Shown here: piece after piece, positions 26,659-35,112 of the stretch | Numbering within the stretch: the stretch's first letter is position 1 | How the letters are laid out: each line of letters begins with the position of its first letter | Source: Brockia lithotrophica | GTDB taxonomy: Bacteria; Bacillota; Bacilli; Thermicanales; DSM-22653 | Assembly (NCBI GenBank): GCA_003050565.1 | Contig: PEBW01000002.1 | Coordinates: forward strand, 186,001-250,000 | Direction: 5' to 3' | Length of the DNA: 64,000 bases | Notes under the pieces: model-generated | Told to the model about the DNA's origin: nothing | The model's input: the letters and a program-made list of their open reading frames with translations, nothing else | Databases searched by the model: none | Program-made: the position numbers and the translations under genes

Positions 26659-26689
26659 AAAAAGCCCGGCACGACGTGGCGTGCCGGGC
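26659..26689 (-). terminator. Terminator after ymxH
   Basis: On the minus strand a perfect 10-bp stem GCCCGGCACG/CGTGCCGGGC with a 6-nt loop is followed by TTTTT. It separates ymxH from dpaA. A perfect 11-bp tandem repeat of TTCATGCGGCA lies beside it at 26699-26720. Confidence 0.9.
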
Positions 26690-26794
26690 GGTCGCCCGTT
26701 CATGCGGCATTCATGCGGCAAACGTTAGGTAAAGTAGGGATGTGCCTCCCCGGGGAAAACGCCGGCCAAACTCTCCGTACTTCGGACCTAACAT

Positions 26795-27046
26795 TCAGCC
26801 AGGAAGGTACGCGCGACCGGGAACGAGCTCGACGAGGACCATGTCGCTCCCGATTCGGCGGATGAGGTGCCAGGGGACGACGACCTCTTCTTTCTTCCGC
26901 CACGGCCCCCTTCCCGCCGGAAGGATCACCGCCCCGATGCGTCCGCTCCGCGGATCGACGAGGAGGTCGGCATCCTCCAGGAGTCCGAGGCGCTCCCCGC
27001 TCACGATGTCGATGACCTCTTTCCCCCGAAGTTCGCTCAGGCGCAC
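26795..27046 (-). CDS. ymxH: PRC-barrel protein, YlmC/YmxH family
   Basis: An 83-aa single PRC-barrel protein beginning MRLSELRGKEVIDIVSGERL, with RSGRIGAVILPAG and VVPWHLIRRIGSDMVLVEL. Family members are sporulation-associated in Bacilli, with no defined biochemical role. Its place just before dpaA is conserved. In this genome its normal upstream neighbours (mlpA, dut) are separated from it by about 8.4 kb of inserted DNA. Confidence 0.9.
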   Translation of the reverse strand: MRLSELRGKEVIDIVSGERLGLLEDADLLVDPRSGRIGAVILPAGRGPWRKKEEVVVPWHLIRRIGSDMVLVELVPGRAYLPG

Positions 27047-27071
27047 GCCCTCCCCCTCCCCACCCTACGCG

Positions 27072-27105
27072 ATTCCGAAAGTGGCCGAATCGGCCTCTTC
27101 GGAAT
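27072..27105. repeat. Hairpin at the likely right end of the IS200/IS605 element
   Basis: ATTCCGAA (27072-27079) and TTCGGAAT (27098-27105) form an outer stem, and GGCC/GGCC an inner one. It lies 22 bp past the tnpA stop. IS200/IS605 elements carry subterminal imperfect hairpins recognised by TnpA, so this is the expected right-end site. It could instead belong to the ymxH leader. Confidence 0.5.
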
Positions 27106-27127
27106 GGGTACGCGTGTACACGGGGGA

Positions 27128-27574
27128 TTAGACCGAGCGAAAGCCTTTGGCGCGCCCTCGCCGTTTTTTTCTTTCTTTTTCCCTTTGCCCTTCGATGTAC
27201 CGGCGAACCGTCTCGGCGGAAACTCTCCCTGCCGACGAAACATAGTAGGACGGAGCCCAAAGTCTCCCACGACCGGTTCGCCTCTGAAGGTCCGGAAACT
27301 CCAAAAGCAGCTTGCGGGCGCTCACTCCCTTAAACGTCTTTGCGACCTCTGCCGGGCGAACCGTCGGAGGAACGGAAACAAAGAGATGTACGTGGTCCGG
27401 CATAACCTCCACGGCAACGATTTCCCACCCGCGATTTTTTACCGTCTCCCTCAGAATTTCTTTGAGACGGTTGGCGAGCGGTCCGTTCAGAACGGCTCGG
27501 CGGTATTTAGGAATCCAAACCATGTGGTTTAGAACTAGATATTTTGAATGCCTACTAGACTTTATGTCTACCAT
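27128..27574 (-). CDS. tnpA: IS200/IS605-family transposase TnpA (Y1 HUH)
   Basis: A 148-aa single-strand transposase. The HUH motif is HVH at residues 61-63 in MPDHVHLFVSV, and the catalytic tyrosine is Tyr126 in ETVRRYIEGQ. Basic residues fill the C-terminus. All key residues are present, so it may be active. A small hairpin (TAGAC/GTCTA, 27556-27570) overlaps codons 2-7, as in IS200 elements where such structure limits translation. No tnpB/IscB-type gene accompanies it. Confidence 0.93.
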   Translation of the reverse strand: MVDIKSSRHSKYLVLNHMVWIPKYRRAVLNGPLANRLKEILRETVKNRGWEIVAVEVMPDHVHLFVSVPPTVRPAEVAKTFKGVSARKLLLEFPDLQRRTGRGRLWAPSYYVSSAGRVSAETVRRYIEGQREKERKKRRGRAKGFRSV

Positions 27575-27754
27575 AATTATAACGTCGCCTAGAACTTTTT
27601 TTAACTTTTTTTTAACTTCATATTATGTTAACACTAATATTAATATTTATATTTAACCACAACCGGCTTCATCCACGGAATAAATTCCAGGGTTTTCTCC
27701 GGTGTGTTCTGTAATGCTCCTCAAGGTAGGACAGAATATTAAGTCACAGATTAT

Positions 27755-28320
27755 CTGTATCCGGATAAAGCTCTCCCAAAATAATAAGGACACTTGAGCT
27801 TGAACCGTCCTTTCCCCACCTCTTCTTCTCCTTCGTGTTTGTAAATAAATCACGGTTGGTACCTTTTGCCGCCCTGACCGGCTACGTGGTCTTCGTCCGC
27901 TTCTGCGTAAAGAACCCTTACCCGACGCTTCTCTTCGGGAGGAAGGGGCAGTTCTTCAGGAGAGAATTCGTGCACTACACCTTCTTCACGGCCTCGCCTC
28001 TCAGTACCCCTTCCTGGTTACCTTTCCCTACTCTCTCCACTCTCCTGGTAGGAAAGCTCTGCTGCTTCTTCTAAGACCTGTGCCTTAACCAGAAGGTCAA
28101 CCCGCGTATTCGGCTCGTAACCTACCAGCCAGTCTACCAAGTGAGCGCGCTCCCCGGTATCTTTGTGCCGGTAATAGGTCCATTTGTAGCTGATTGTAGC
28201 TCACCAGATCGAAGTGGTTAGGTTGTTAACTGCTCGTACATTCAAAGGACGGCGAGGTATCTTCTTCTTTCTCTCACTCCCCTCGGCTTCTGCAAAAAAC
28301 TCCTACAGTAACTTTACGCT
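27755..28320 (-). pseudogene. Decayed ISLre2-family (UPF0236) transposase
   Basis: Reading the minus strand in one frame gives RRPLNVRAVNNLTTSIW, a stop, ATISYKWTYYRHKDTGERAH, LVDWLVGYEPNTRVDLLVKA, QVLEEAAELSYQESG, a stop, then VRVLYAEADEDHVAGQGG, a stop, and FIYKHEGEEEVGKGRFKLKC before further stops. The YYRxKxTGE, LGxEPxxRVxxxVKAxxxExAxELSYxxSG and LYxEADEDHVxxQ blocks are those of UPF0236/ISLre2 transposases. The N-terminus and the C-terminal half are missing. The AT-rich stretch 27575-27754 beside it holds nothing I recognise. Confidence 0.85.
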
Positions 28321-28335
28321 AACAGATTTAAGCAG

Positions 28336-28381
28336 TGTCGTCGACCTCCAGGGGTTTTTGCACTACCGAAGGTCGACGACA
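28336..28381. repeat. Solitary 46-bp palindrome next to cas4, possible orphan CRISPR repeat
   Basis: TGTCGTCGACCT (28336-28347) and AGGTCGACGACA (28370-28381) are perfectly complementary 12-bp arms around a 22-nt centre containing GGGGTTTTTGCAC. The element begins 3 bp after the restored cas4 stop codon. It has the size and dyad of a structured CRISPR repeat, but only one copy exists here, and typical type I-B repeats (ending ATTGAAAC) look different. It lacks a T tract, so it is not a normal intrinsic terminator. Confidence 0.5.
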
Positions 28382-28384
28382 TTT

Positions 28385-28878
28385 TCACGCCCAGCAAAAT
28401 TCGGCGTAGGCGCACCAACCGAAAAAGCGAGTGCGCACCGGGGCAGGAGGAATCGGGCGAGCTATGATCTGGACTATATCTTCATCTTCCTTCATCTTGG
28501 CTACTTTTGCTTCCAGCTCCGGCGTCAGCAATAGATACTCCTTTCTCTCTCTTCCCCTTCGGCCTCTAGGCCCATCTGCTTGAGTTCGTAAAGGTAAAAG
28601 GCCTGTTGCATCCAGGCTGCTTCGGCGCGGGAGCTCTTTTTCACCTCGGCCACCACGAAGTTTTTGCCCGCGCGGCGGACGAGATCCAGGGCCAGGTGCT
28701 CAATGTGCACCTCTTTGCGTTCGCGGGCGTAGCTCCGGCTTTGAATGAGCCGCCCGATCTGCAAAAGCTCGTGGTCTTCGTCCGGGCAGATCTGGCGGGA
28801 CATGAGCCAGACCTGCTGGGGGCAGATGAGGAAGGCCTGGACGTAGCTCCCAATGACCTTCGGAGAGGAAGAGATCAT
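28385..28878 (-). pseudogene. cas4: cas4, frameshifted in an AG repeat
   Basis: The first frame (MISSSPKVIGSYVQAFLICP, later FVVAEVKKSSRAEAAWMQQA) is the RecB-like Cas4 nuclease with its E-V-K active-site segment. It runs into a stop at about 28525. The C-terminus continues in another frame: LLTPELEAKVAKMKEDEDIV, then FGWCAYAEFC, carrying the last cysteines of the Fe-S cluster. The shift falls within a GAGAGAGA run near 28540; the whole region is 494 bp, 3n+2. Restored, Cas4 would be about 164 aa, the normal size. It starts inside the end of cas3 (4-bp overlap). It may be a null allele, a phase-variable one, or a sequencing slip. Confidence 0.85.
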
Positions 28879-31328
28879 ATTATCATCGCCCCCTCGTCTA
28901 CCCGCTTGAAGCCCGTTTCCGGATCGTAAAGCTTTTCCACCAGGTAGGGGGGTATATAGGGCAGAGCTTTGGAAGTGTCTACTTTGTCGGCCAGGGATCT
29001 AACAGGAACTGAGATGATGTAGCGGCTGAAGTCACGCTTGATCCGGTAAAAGGCTTCCCAGCGCGAGCGGCGGTCGGGCGCGTTTACCACTTCCTGCTGG
29101 TAGGTTTCCCATACTTCCTCGGCTTTGGAGTCAAGGGCCACGAAGACCTCAATGTGGTTGGGCAGATCTTTTATGAGCTGAAAGCCCGCCACGCCTTTCT
29201 CTTCCCCGTCCCCCTTGAACCGCAATTCCTTCATGGCTTTCAAAATTGTGTCACTTGCGCTCGGATCTTTTCTGGCCCTGACAAAGGAGAAAAAGTTCTC
29301 CACCAGCGAGTGGAATTCCGCTTCCGGGAACTCCGGACGGCCGGAGAAAAACTCCCGGGCGCCCTTTATGTGAATGGCCCCGTAGACGCGGACGGCCAGA
29401 GAGTGGCCTTGTTCGTCTACCAAGTTGAGAAGGTAAACGTCCCCCTTATCTTTTTTATTTAAGTTGCGGTTGCAGCGCCCCGCCACCTGAACTACCGCAT
29501 CTACAGGCCCTATGTCCCGCCAGGCCACGTCGAAGTCCAGGTCCACTCCCGCTTCCACCACCTGGGTGGAAACGAGAACCGGCTTCTCTCCCCGCCGCAG
29601 GGCCGTGCGCAGAGCTTCTATCCGCCTCTCCCGCTCGGCCGGCACGATGTTGGTGGAAAGGTAGTAAAGAGGGGTTCCCTCCGGCAAGAGCTCTTTCAGG
29701 TAGTGGTAGAAGTCTACGGAGCTCCGGATGGTGTTCAGCACCACCAGGTGCGATTGGCTGGGATCATAGCTCCGGGCGAAAAGCTCGGCCGCTTCTGCCA
29801 CGCGGTACTGTCCGGGTTCGACCAGCAGGCGGACGCGGTCAAGCATCTTGAAGTAGCGCTCGATATCCTCCGGCTCTCCCGCCAGCTCCAGGGCTTCTTC
29901 CGGCTCGAACCACTCCGGGCGTGTAGCCGTCATGAGGATGAGGCGCAGATCAAGCTCCTCCGCCGCCCGCTTTAAGACTTCGGTGACCAGGGGCCAGTAT
30001 TCCACGGGTATATTCTGTACTTCGTCCATGATGATAATGGCCCGGCCCAGGTGGCAGAACTTTTTGAGCATCCGATTGCGGTAGCCGATGAGGGTGTGAA
30101 GGAGTTGTACGAAGGTGGTGACCACCACTTCGCTTTGCCAGCTCTCGATGAGGAGCATGGCTTCGTCGAAGCTGCGGGGATCTTCGTCCTCCGGATCCTT
30201 ATAGGATATTTCCGCCAGGTGATGATGCTTGAGCAGGTAAACCGAAGGAGCGGAAACAAAACCGGGCAAGGTCTCCTTCATGAGTTCGTAGAGAACCTGA
30301 TAGGTCTGGTCGATGATGCTGGTGAAAGGAAGGGCGTAGATAATGCGAGGAGAGAAGCCGATAGCCTCCTTTAGGCGCTGGCGCAAGATGAGAGCGGTGT
30401 TGAGTACGGTGAGGGTCTTACCGCTGCCAGTAGGAGCGGTAAGGGTAAAAAAGCGCTGGGAAAGAGGGGCACGGGCTATTCTTTCGGCGGCGCGGCGAAA
30501 GATTTCTTCTCGTAAAGCGTTGATCCCTTCAGGATTGCCCCCGGCAAATTTCCTTTCTTTATAGGTGTAGACCAGATTAGAGGGAAGTTCTGGTCTCTTA
30601 ACTTCGCGCACGCGGGCGCTGTGCCGCTTGTCGGCATCGATAAGGGCGGAGAAGAGGAGGACCACGTTGAAATAAGGAGAAAGGGAAGGTTCCTGCCTTT
30701 CAAACTTGCGCCAGTGCCGGTAGAGGGAAAGATAGACCTCCCGCCAGGAGCCAAGAAACTCTTCTAAGCACCGGCGCCAGTCCTGCGTCAGAAAAGGAGG
30801 GGAAGCAAAGCCGCGCCGCGCAAGAAGGCGGGCGAGGTGCCGGGCAGCAGAAATAAGAGAGGTCCCCACCTTCTCTACGTTTCGCCGGAGATCTTCCACT
30901 TGCTTCTCCACTACCTCCAGGCGCCGGTACTTGTCGGGGTCAAGACGGGATATGTCTTCCATTTCGCGGCGCGACGCCAGGTAGCGGTCGAGATTGTCCA
31001 GATCCCGGTGGTGCCATAGCACGGCCATGAAAGCCGCCAGTTGTTCCAGGGGCTCCGTCCCCTGCCGGGCGGCAAGGTAGGTAGCCCAGAGGCCGGATAT
31101 AAAAGCGTGCTCTTTGTAAGGATTGACTTCGCCGCTCAAAAGGTAGTCTTGAAAGTAAGAGGTGTACTTGCCGAAATCGTGGGCTAGGCCCACGGTGGCG
31201 GCCAGAGGCAGGAGCTTTTGGTAGCGGGGAAGCCGGGCCAAAGAGGTGTAGCTTGCGGCCGCCACCAGGGCCAGGTGGGCGTCTAGGCGATAGAGGCGTT
31301 CTCCTTCGCGGTGGGCGAAGAAGGCCAT
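28875..31328 (-). CDS. cas3: CRISPR-associated nuclease-helicase Cas3
   Basis: An 817-aa fusion of an N-terminal HD nuclease and a superfamily 2 helicase, which shreds DNA after Cascade binding. HD residues: GLAHDFGKY near 50, EHAFISGLWATYL, and VLWHHRDLDN. Helicase: LTAPTGSGKTLT near 300, IIMDEVQNIP, STQVVEAGVDLDF and VVQVAGRCNRN. All are intact and the frame is open, so target destruction could still occur if a Cascade and crRNA are supplied. Confidence 0.95.
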   Translation of the reverse strand: MAFFAHREGERLYRLDAHLALVAAASYTSLARLPRYQKLLPLAATVGLAHDFGKYTSYFQDYLLSGEVNPYKEHAFISGLWATYLAARQGTEPLEQLAAFMAVLWHHRDLDNLDRYLASRREMEDISRLDPDKYRRLEVVEKQVEDLRRNVEKVGTSLISAARHLARLLARRGFASPPFLTQDWRRCLEEFLGSWREVYLSLYRHWRKFERQEPSLSPYFNVVLLFSALIDADKRHSARVREVKRPELPSNLVYTYKERKFAGGNPEGINALREEIFRRAAERIARAPLSQRFFTLTAPTGSGKTLTVLNTALILRQRLKEAIGFSPRIIYALPFTSIIDQTYQVLYELMKETLPGFVSAPSVYLLKHHHLAEISYKDPEDEDPRSFDEAMLLIESWQSEVVVTTFVQLLHTLIGYRNRMLKKFCHLGRAIIIMDEVQNIPVEYWPLVTEVLKRAAEELDLRLILMTATRPEWFEPEEALELAGEPEDIERYFKMLDRVRLLVEPGQYRVAEAAELFARSYDPSQSHLVVLNTIRSSVDFYHYLKELLPEGTPLYYLSTNIVPAERERRIEALRTALRRGEKPVLVSTQVVEAGVDLDFDVAWRDIGPVDAVVQVAGRCNRNLNKKDKGDVYLLNLVDEQGHSLAVRVYGAIHIKGAREFFSGRPEFPEAEFHSLVENFFSFVRARKDPSASDTILKAMKELRFKGDGEEKGVAGFQLIKDLPNHIEVFVALDSKAEEVWETYQQEVVNAPDRRSRWEAFYRIKRDFSRYIISVPVRSLADKVDTSKALPYIPPYLVEKLYDPETGFKRVDEGAMII

Positions 31329-32086
31329 AACTCTCCCTCCATAAAGGCCACCGTTTCCTTTCCGGAAGGAAGATCGAAAGAGTAGGCGGGGACCAGAAGC
31401 TCCGCCCGCCAGGGGCGGGCTTGCATTTCGTAGATGTAACTCATAGGCGGCATGAGCTTTCGCCCTGCCCCAAAGGACTGGGGTGCCCGCTCCCGGTTAA
31501 GGGCCACTTCCCCTTTAAGCACGGGCCGCCAGAGGTAGTCAGCCGCCAGCACCGAATGGAGTTCTACTTCTTGACCGGCAGGGATTATTTCGTCCGGCGG
31601 TTTAAAGTCAACCAAGCGGGCTTGAGCGATGAATTCGGTCAGCCCCAGGTAAAGGGGGTAGTGAGATCGGCCGGCGGCCAGCCTCTCCTTAAGCTCCCGG
31701 GTCACGCTTTCGTCGCGGTGAGCGAAGTACACTCGGAAGCAAAGGGAGGAGGCCGTACCGCCGGGCAGAAGGAGCTCCAGAGGCACCTGGGTACCCTTCA
31801 TGGCCTCCAGCTTTCTTAACCGGTTGAGGTCTTCTTCTTTGGTGCGGATGTAGTTCACGGTCTGGATGAGGCGCCGGACCGGGACTTTGATTACCACCGC
31901 GAAGCGAGCTTCATTAGGCCCCAGCTTCTCGTAGTAGCTATCACGCTCCCAGCCCAAAATGGCAGCCACTGTCCCCATAAGCACTGTGCGGGGCGGGAAG
32001 GCGTAAGAAAGCGAAGAAGAGTTGGTGTAGTATTTGCGGAAGTGGGCGAAAGGGCCGACCAGATCAAAGACGGCCGTATTGACCAC
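31283..32086 (-). CDS. cas5: Cascade subunit Cas5 (type I-B)
   Basis: A 267-aa RAMP protein that caps the crRNA 5' handle in Cascade. The N-terminus TAVFDLVGPFAHFRKYYTNS and SYAFPPRTVLMGTVAAILG are the Cas5 signature of the Cas5b/Cas5h branch. A C-terminal YSFDLPSGKETVAF strand completes the domain. GTG start; the end overlaps the cas3 start by 46 bp, so the two are coupled. Confidence 0.93.
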   Translation of the reverse strand: MVNTAVFDLVGPFAHFRKYYTNSSSLSYAFPPRTVLMGTVAAILGWERDSYYEKLGPNEARFAVVIKVPVRRLIQTVNYIRTKEEDLNRLRKLEAMKGTQVPLELLLPGGTASSLCFRVYFAHRDESVTRELKERLAAGRSHYPLYLGLTEFIAQARLVDFKPPDEIIPAGQEVELHSVLAADYLWRPVLKGEVALNRERAPQSFGAGRKLMPPMSYIYEMQARPWRAELLVPAYSFDLPSGKETVAFMEGELWPSSPTAKENASIA

Positions 32087-32092
32087 GGCTTT

Positions 32093-33097
32093 TTACTCCC
32101 TTCCTAGAGGTATGACCCGCTCCGAACCCAGAAGTTCTGCCAGCCACTCCCCGCAGTTCTTGGGAGAGCCGTTGACCTGAGTAGTGAGCTCCCGATCCTG
32201 CCACCAGAAGACCCGGTTGATACGAGTCTTGACCTTAAGAATCCGGTCTTTGAGTCCCCCGATTTCCAGCTTGACGTCTTGAATGGAACGCAGATCGGTA
32301 TCGGGCTCCAGGCGCAAGTCTTCCCGCATGTCCCCCATGAAGGTGTAGGCATCGGTGAACTCGAAGCGCAGGTAAAGGCGGGGGTACTGGCCGATCTTGG
32401 AGCGGGTAGCCAGGAGGGGTATGGCCTCGAGCATGGCCTGATCGAGAAGTTCTAGATCGCGCTCGCTGGTGGCTCCGGCCGGGTTTTCATTCGCCAGCTT
32501 ATACATAACCGCCGCCCTACGGGCGCTGATAATACCGTGGAAGGCGATGAAGGAGTAGTAGAGCCGGTAGTCCTTGCCGAAAGTGCCTTGGCGGGCGTCG
32601 GCTTCGGAAGCAAACTGAGAGGAAAGGGTGTTGGACTCTACCAGCTGCACGCGGTTGAGAGAATAGCCCCAGTTGAACTGCACCGGACCGGTGAGGTTAA
32701 TGGCCTCTCCTTCGCCCCGCCGATCGCCCTTTACCGGCATGGTAGCTCCGAAAAGGCGAACATCAACGAGTTTTTGCAACAAGGTGGGTAAATGTTCCCT
32801 CGTCGGCTGCTCTTTTTCCCCCAGGCCCAGAAGGCGTTTGAGCCTTTCGGTGGCATTAACCACCCCTTCTGCCTTGGTTACGTAAATGGTCTGTTCGCCG
32901 CCTTTTTCCTGGAAGTAGTCGTAGAGGTAGTCGCGGATGTAGCGCTTGAGCCTCACGTCGGAGACCAAGTTGCGTTCCCGGTCGAGATCCATCCGCGGAC
33001 GGTTTTCGTCGTCGGGATCACCGTTGGGATTGCACATCTTGGCGTCGTAAAGGTAAAGAATTTCCCCGTTTTTCTCGATGAGCTTAATGTCGGCCAT
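32093..33097 (-). CDS. cas7: Cascade backbone subunit Cas7 (Csh2 type)
   Basis: The 334-aa RAMP backbone protein that coats the crRNA spacer. LYLYDAKMCNPNGDPDDENR near residue 20 is the Csh2 hallmark; INLTGPVQFNWGYSLNRVQL and the AFHGIISARRAA segment follow. ATG 33097 begins one base after the cas8b stop. It was chosen over a TTG four codons upstream that sits on the ribosome-binding site. The frame is fully open. Confidence 0.94.
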   Translation of the reverse strand: MADIKLIEKNGEILYLYDAKMCNPNGDPDDENRPRMDLDRERNLVSDVRLKRYIRDYLYDYFQEKGGEQTIYVTKAEGVVNATERLKRLLGLGEKEQPTREHLPTLLQKLVDVRLFGATMPVKGDRRGEGEAINLTGPVQFNWGYSLNRVQLVESNTLSSQFASEADARQGTFGKDYRLYYSFIAFHGIISARRAAVMYKLANENPAGATSERDLELLDQAMLEAIPLLATRSKIGQYPRLYLRFEFTDAYTFMGDMREDLRLEPDTDLRSIQDVKLEIGGLKDRILKVKTRINRVFWWQDRELTTQVNGSPKNCGEWLAELLGSERVIPLGRE

Positions 33098-33098
33098 A

Positions 33099-35099
33099 TT
33101 ACTGCTCAACCTCCTTTTCTTTCTTCAGAACCGTTGTCCTGGTGCCGTAAGCGTAGCCGGAGAGAATGTAGAAGACGTTTTCTTCCGGGCCTAAAGGCCA
33201 TTTGCTGTCACGGTAGCGGTCGAGAAGTCTTTTCATTTCGGCGTAGAGAACTTCGTTTTGCCCCCGGAGGCGGTCGTACTGCCTTAACTTTTCAAAAAGT
33301 TGATTGGCCAAGCTAAGCACTCGGCTCCAGTTCATGCCTTGGTAGTTGATCTTGTCCAGCACCGGTTTGCTCTGGTGTCCGGAAGAGTACTGGCCCTTTC
33401 CCACCTCGTTTAGCAGGTAGCCCAGGAGGAAAAGGGCCGCCTGCGGCTCGGAGTAGTTCATGGACTTTAGGTATTCGCGCATTTCCTGATTGACCATAAG
33501 CTCCTGGCTCGGCTCAAAGCCCGGCAAATCTTTCACCCCCTTAAGAATTCCTTCTTCGCGCAGAAGCTTGAGCAAGAAGCCGGCGTGCAAAAGTTTGGTG
33601 GCCAGAGCCCGCTCTTCCTGTCCGGAGTTAGGCTTGCGCTGATTGGTGCCTTCAAAGCGGCCGGAGAGGTAAAGGTGGGCCAGTTCCAGAAACTCCTTCA
33701 CAAGGAAGGAGTACTCGATGGGTTCGCCGCGCAGCAAACCCTGGTAGAGGTAAAGGAGTTTCTTGTGCTCGGCCCTATCCCGCTCCCGCAAGGGCAGAAG
33801 GTAGTAAAGGCGGGTAAGGTCGATCCACCAATCCTTTACTTCCCCTCCCAGGAGGCGCCTGCCTTCCTGGGCCAGCAGGTTTGAACGGCGGTAGAGCCGG
33901 GAAAGTCGGCTGGGAGCCACATCTTTTATCAGGCCCAAAATGCGGAACTCGCTTTGCGTTTTCTGGTAAAAAAGGAAGTTGAGTAGCGCCTGGTCTTCTA
34001 TCCCTTCCTCTTCGAAAAGCTCTTCCAGGAAGCGCTCAAGCTCTTCCTCAAATTTCCTCTCGCCTTCAAGCCCCTGCTTTAGACCCGGAAAGTAGGTAAA
34101 GGCCTGGGTTTTGCGGGTAAGCTTATTCATAAGCCGGGAAAACTCCTGCCGCCAGGCGGGAGAATCGGAGAAAAGGATAAAGGTGGGAAGAAGAAGGAAG
34201 TTAAGGGTACCCACCCGCAAATTCAGGTTCTGGGGTAGGTAGTTTTCCACTACCAGAAAAGAGCGGAAGCATTCCTCGCAGATGAGGAAGTTGCGGATAA
34301 AGCCCGATTCGCTGACCCCGGAAGCGAAGCCCACTTTATCGGTGATGTAGGGCTTGAAAAACTTCAAGCGCTTGAAGGCCACAGCGCTTACTTTTTCTTT
34401 TTCCTTCCCGCAGACCAGGCAGATGCCCGGCACCAAGTCTTCTCCCTCAAAGCCGGCCAGGCGGTAGCGCAAGATCACCTGGTCGTAGGGCTCGGCCTGT
34501 ACCAGCGGCTCGCCGTTAAAAAGCAAAGTCCAAAGGCCCACCTGCTTCTTTTTGATTCCCAGCTCTTGTTCCACCCGCTTGACCAGGACATCCGCCACCT
34601 GCTTGGCCCGCTCCTTGGCCTCCTTTTTGGCCTGCTTCTTGGCCTCCTTCTTCCCTTGCTTGTTCTTCTCTTTTTCTGCCTTTTCTTCCCCGCCCTCGAG
34701 GCGGGAAAAGGCCTTATCGTAGATTATCTTGAGCTTCCGGGCCAGCTCTGAATCTTCTTCCCCCTGGCTCGATAGCTCCTGAAGTAGATTAGGGATAACC
34801 TGTCCGGTTAGGTAGTGCAGAGTGTCGGTGGTGAGAAACTTCTGGGGGTTGCTGCCGGAAGCGTTGCCCACGTGCCGCCAGCGGGTAAGAAATTCCCGCT
34901 GCTTTTCTTTATCTCTCGGTATTTCCTCAAAGTCGAAGCAAAGCCGCAACTTCCCTGGCTCTTCCTCCCGAAAGTCAAGCTTGACTAGGTAAAATCCTTC
35001 TTCCGGACCTTTCGGAATGTTTTTTAAATCCTCGATTATTCCTGCGATTAAGTCCCCGCCGCCTACCGTCTTCCCCAGCAGCTCTATGGCTTCCAGCAA
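33099..35099 (-). CDS. cas8b: Cascade large subunit Cas8b (Csh1 type)
   Basis: A 666-aa type I-B large subunit, which normally recognises the PAM. It has the family's zinc-binding pair: CLVCGKEKEK around residue 223 and FLICEECFRSF about 55 residues later. A TTG start follows GGAGGGAAGAGAA. An unusual Lys/Glu/Ala-rich stretch at about residues 137-175 (KKEAKKQAKKEAKERAKQ) forms a highly charged helix not typical of the family. Otherwise it is intact. Confidence 0.88.
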   Translation of the reverse strand: MLEAIELLGKTVGGGDLIAGIIEDLKNIPKGPEEGFYLVKLDFREEEPGKLRLCFDFEEIPRDKEKQREFLTRWRHVGNASGSNPQKFLTTDTLHYLTGQVIPNLLQELSSQGEEDSELARKLKIIYDKAFSRLEGGEEKAEKEKNKQGKKEAKKQAKKEAKERAKQVADVLVKRVEQELGIKKKQVGLWTLLFNGEPLVQAEPYDQVILRYRLAGFEGEDLVPGICLVCGKEKEKVSAVAFKRLKFFKPYITDKVGFASGVSESGFIRNFLICEECFRSFLVVENYLPQNLNLRVGTLNFLLLPTFILFSDSPAWRQEFSRLMNKLTRKTQAFTYFPGLKQGLEGERKFEEELERFLEELFEEEGIEDQALLNFLFYQKTQSEFRILGLIKDVAPSRLSRLYRRSNLLAQEGRRLLGGEVKDWWIDLTRLYYLLPLRERDRAEHKKLLYLYQGLLRGEPIEYSFLVKEFLELAHLYLSGRFEGTNQRKPNSGQEERALATKLLHAGFLLKLLREEGILKGVKDLPGFEPSQELMVNQEMREYLKSMNYSEPQAALFLLGYLLNEVGKGQYSSGHQSKPVLDKINYQGMNWSRVLSLANQLFEKLRQYDRLRGQNEVLYAEMKRLLDRYRDSKWPLGPEENVFYILSGYAYGTRTTVLKKEKEVEQ

Positions 35100-35112
35100 T
35101 TCTCTTCCCTCC

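Noticed and set aside
27835-28074. Plus-strand 79-codon ORF in the island
   Set aside because: It is antisense to the UPF0236 remnant and its translation resembles nothing.
28336-28381. Intrinsic terminator of the cas operon
   Set aside because: The stem is strong, but the loop is 22 nt and no T tract follows on either strand.
27600-28385. A CRISPR array beside the cas genes
   Set aside because: Only one palindromic unit exists; no repeated units with regular spacers are present anywhere in the gap.
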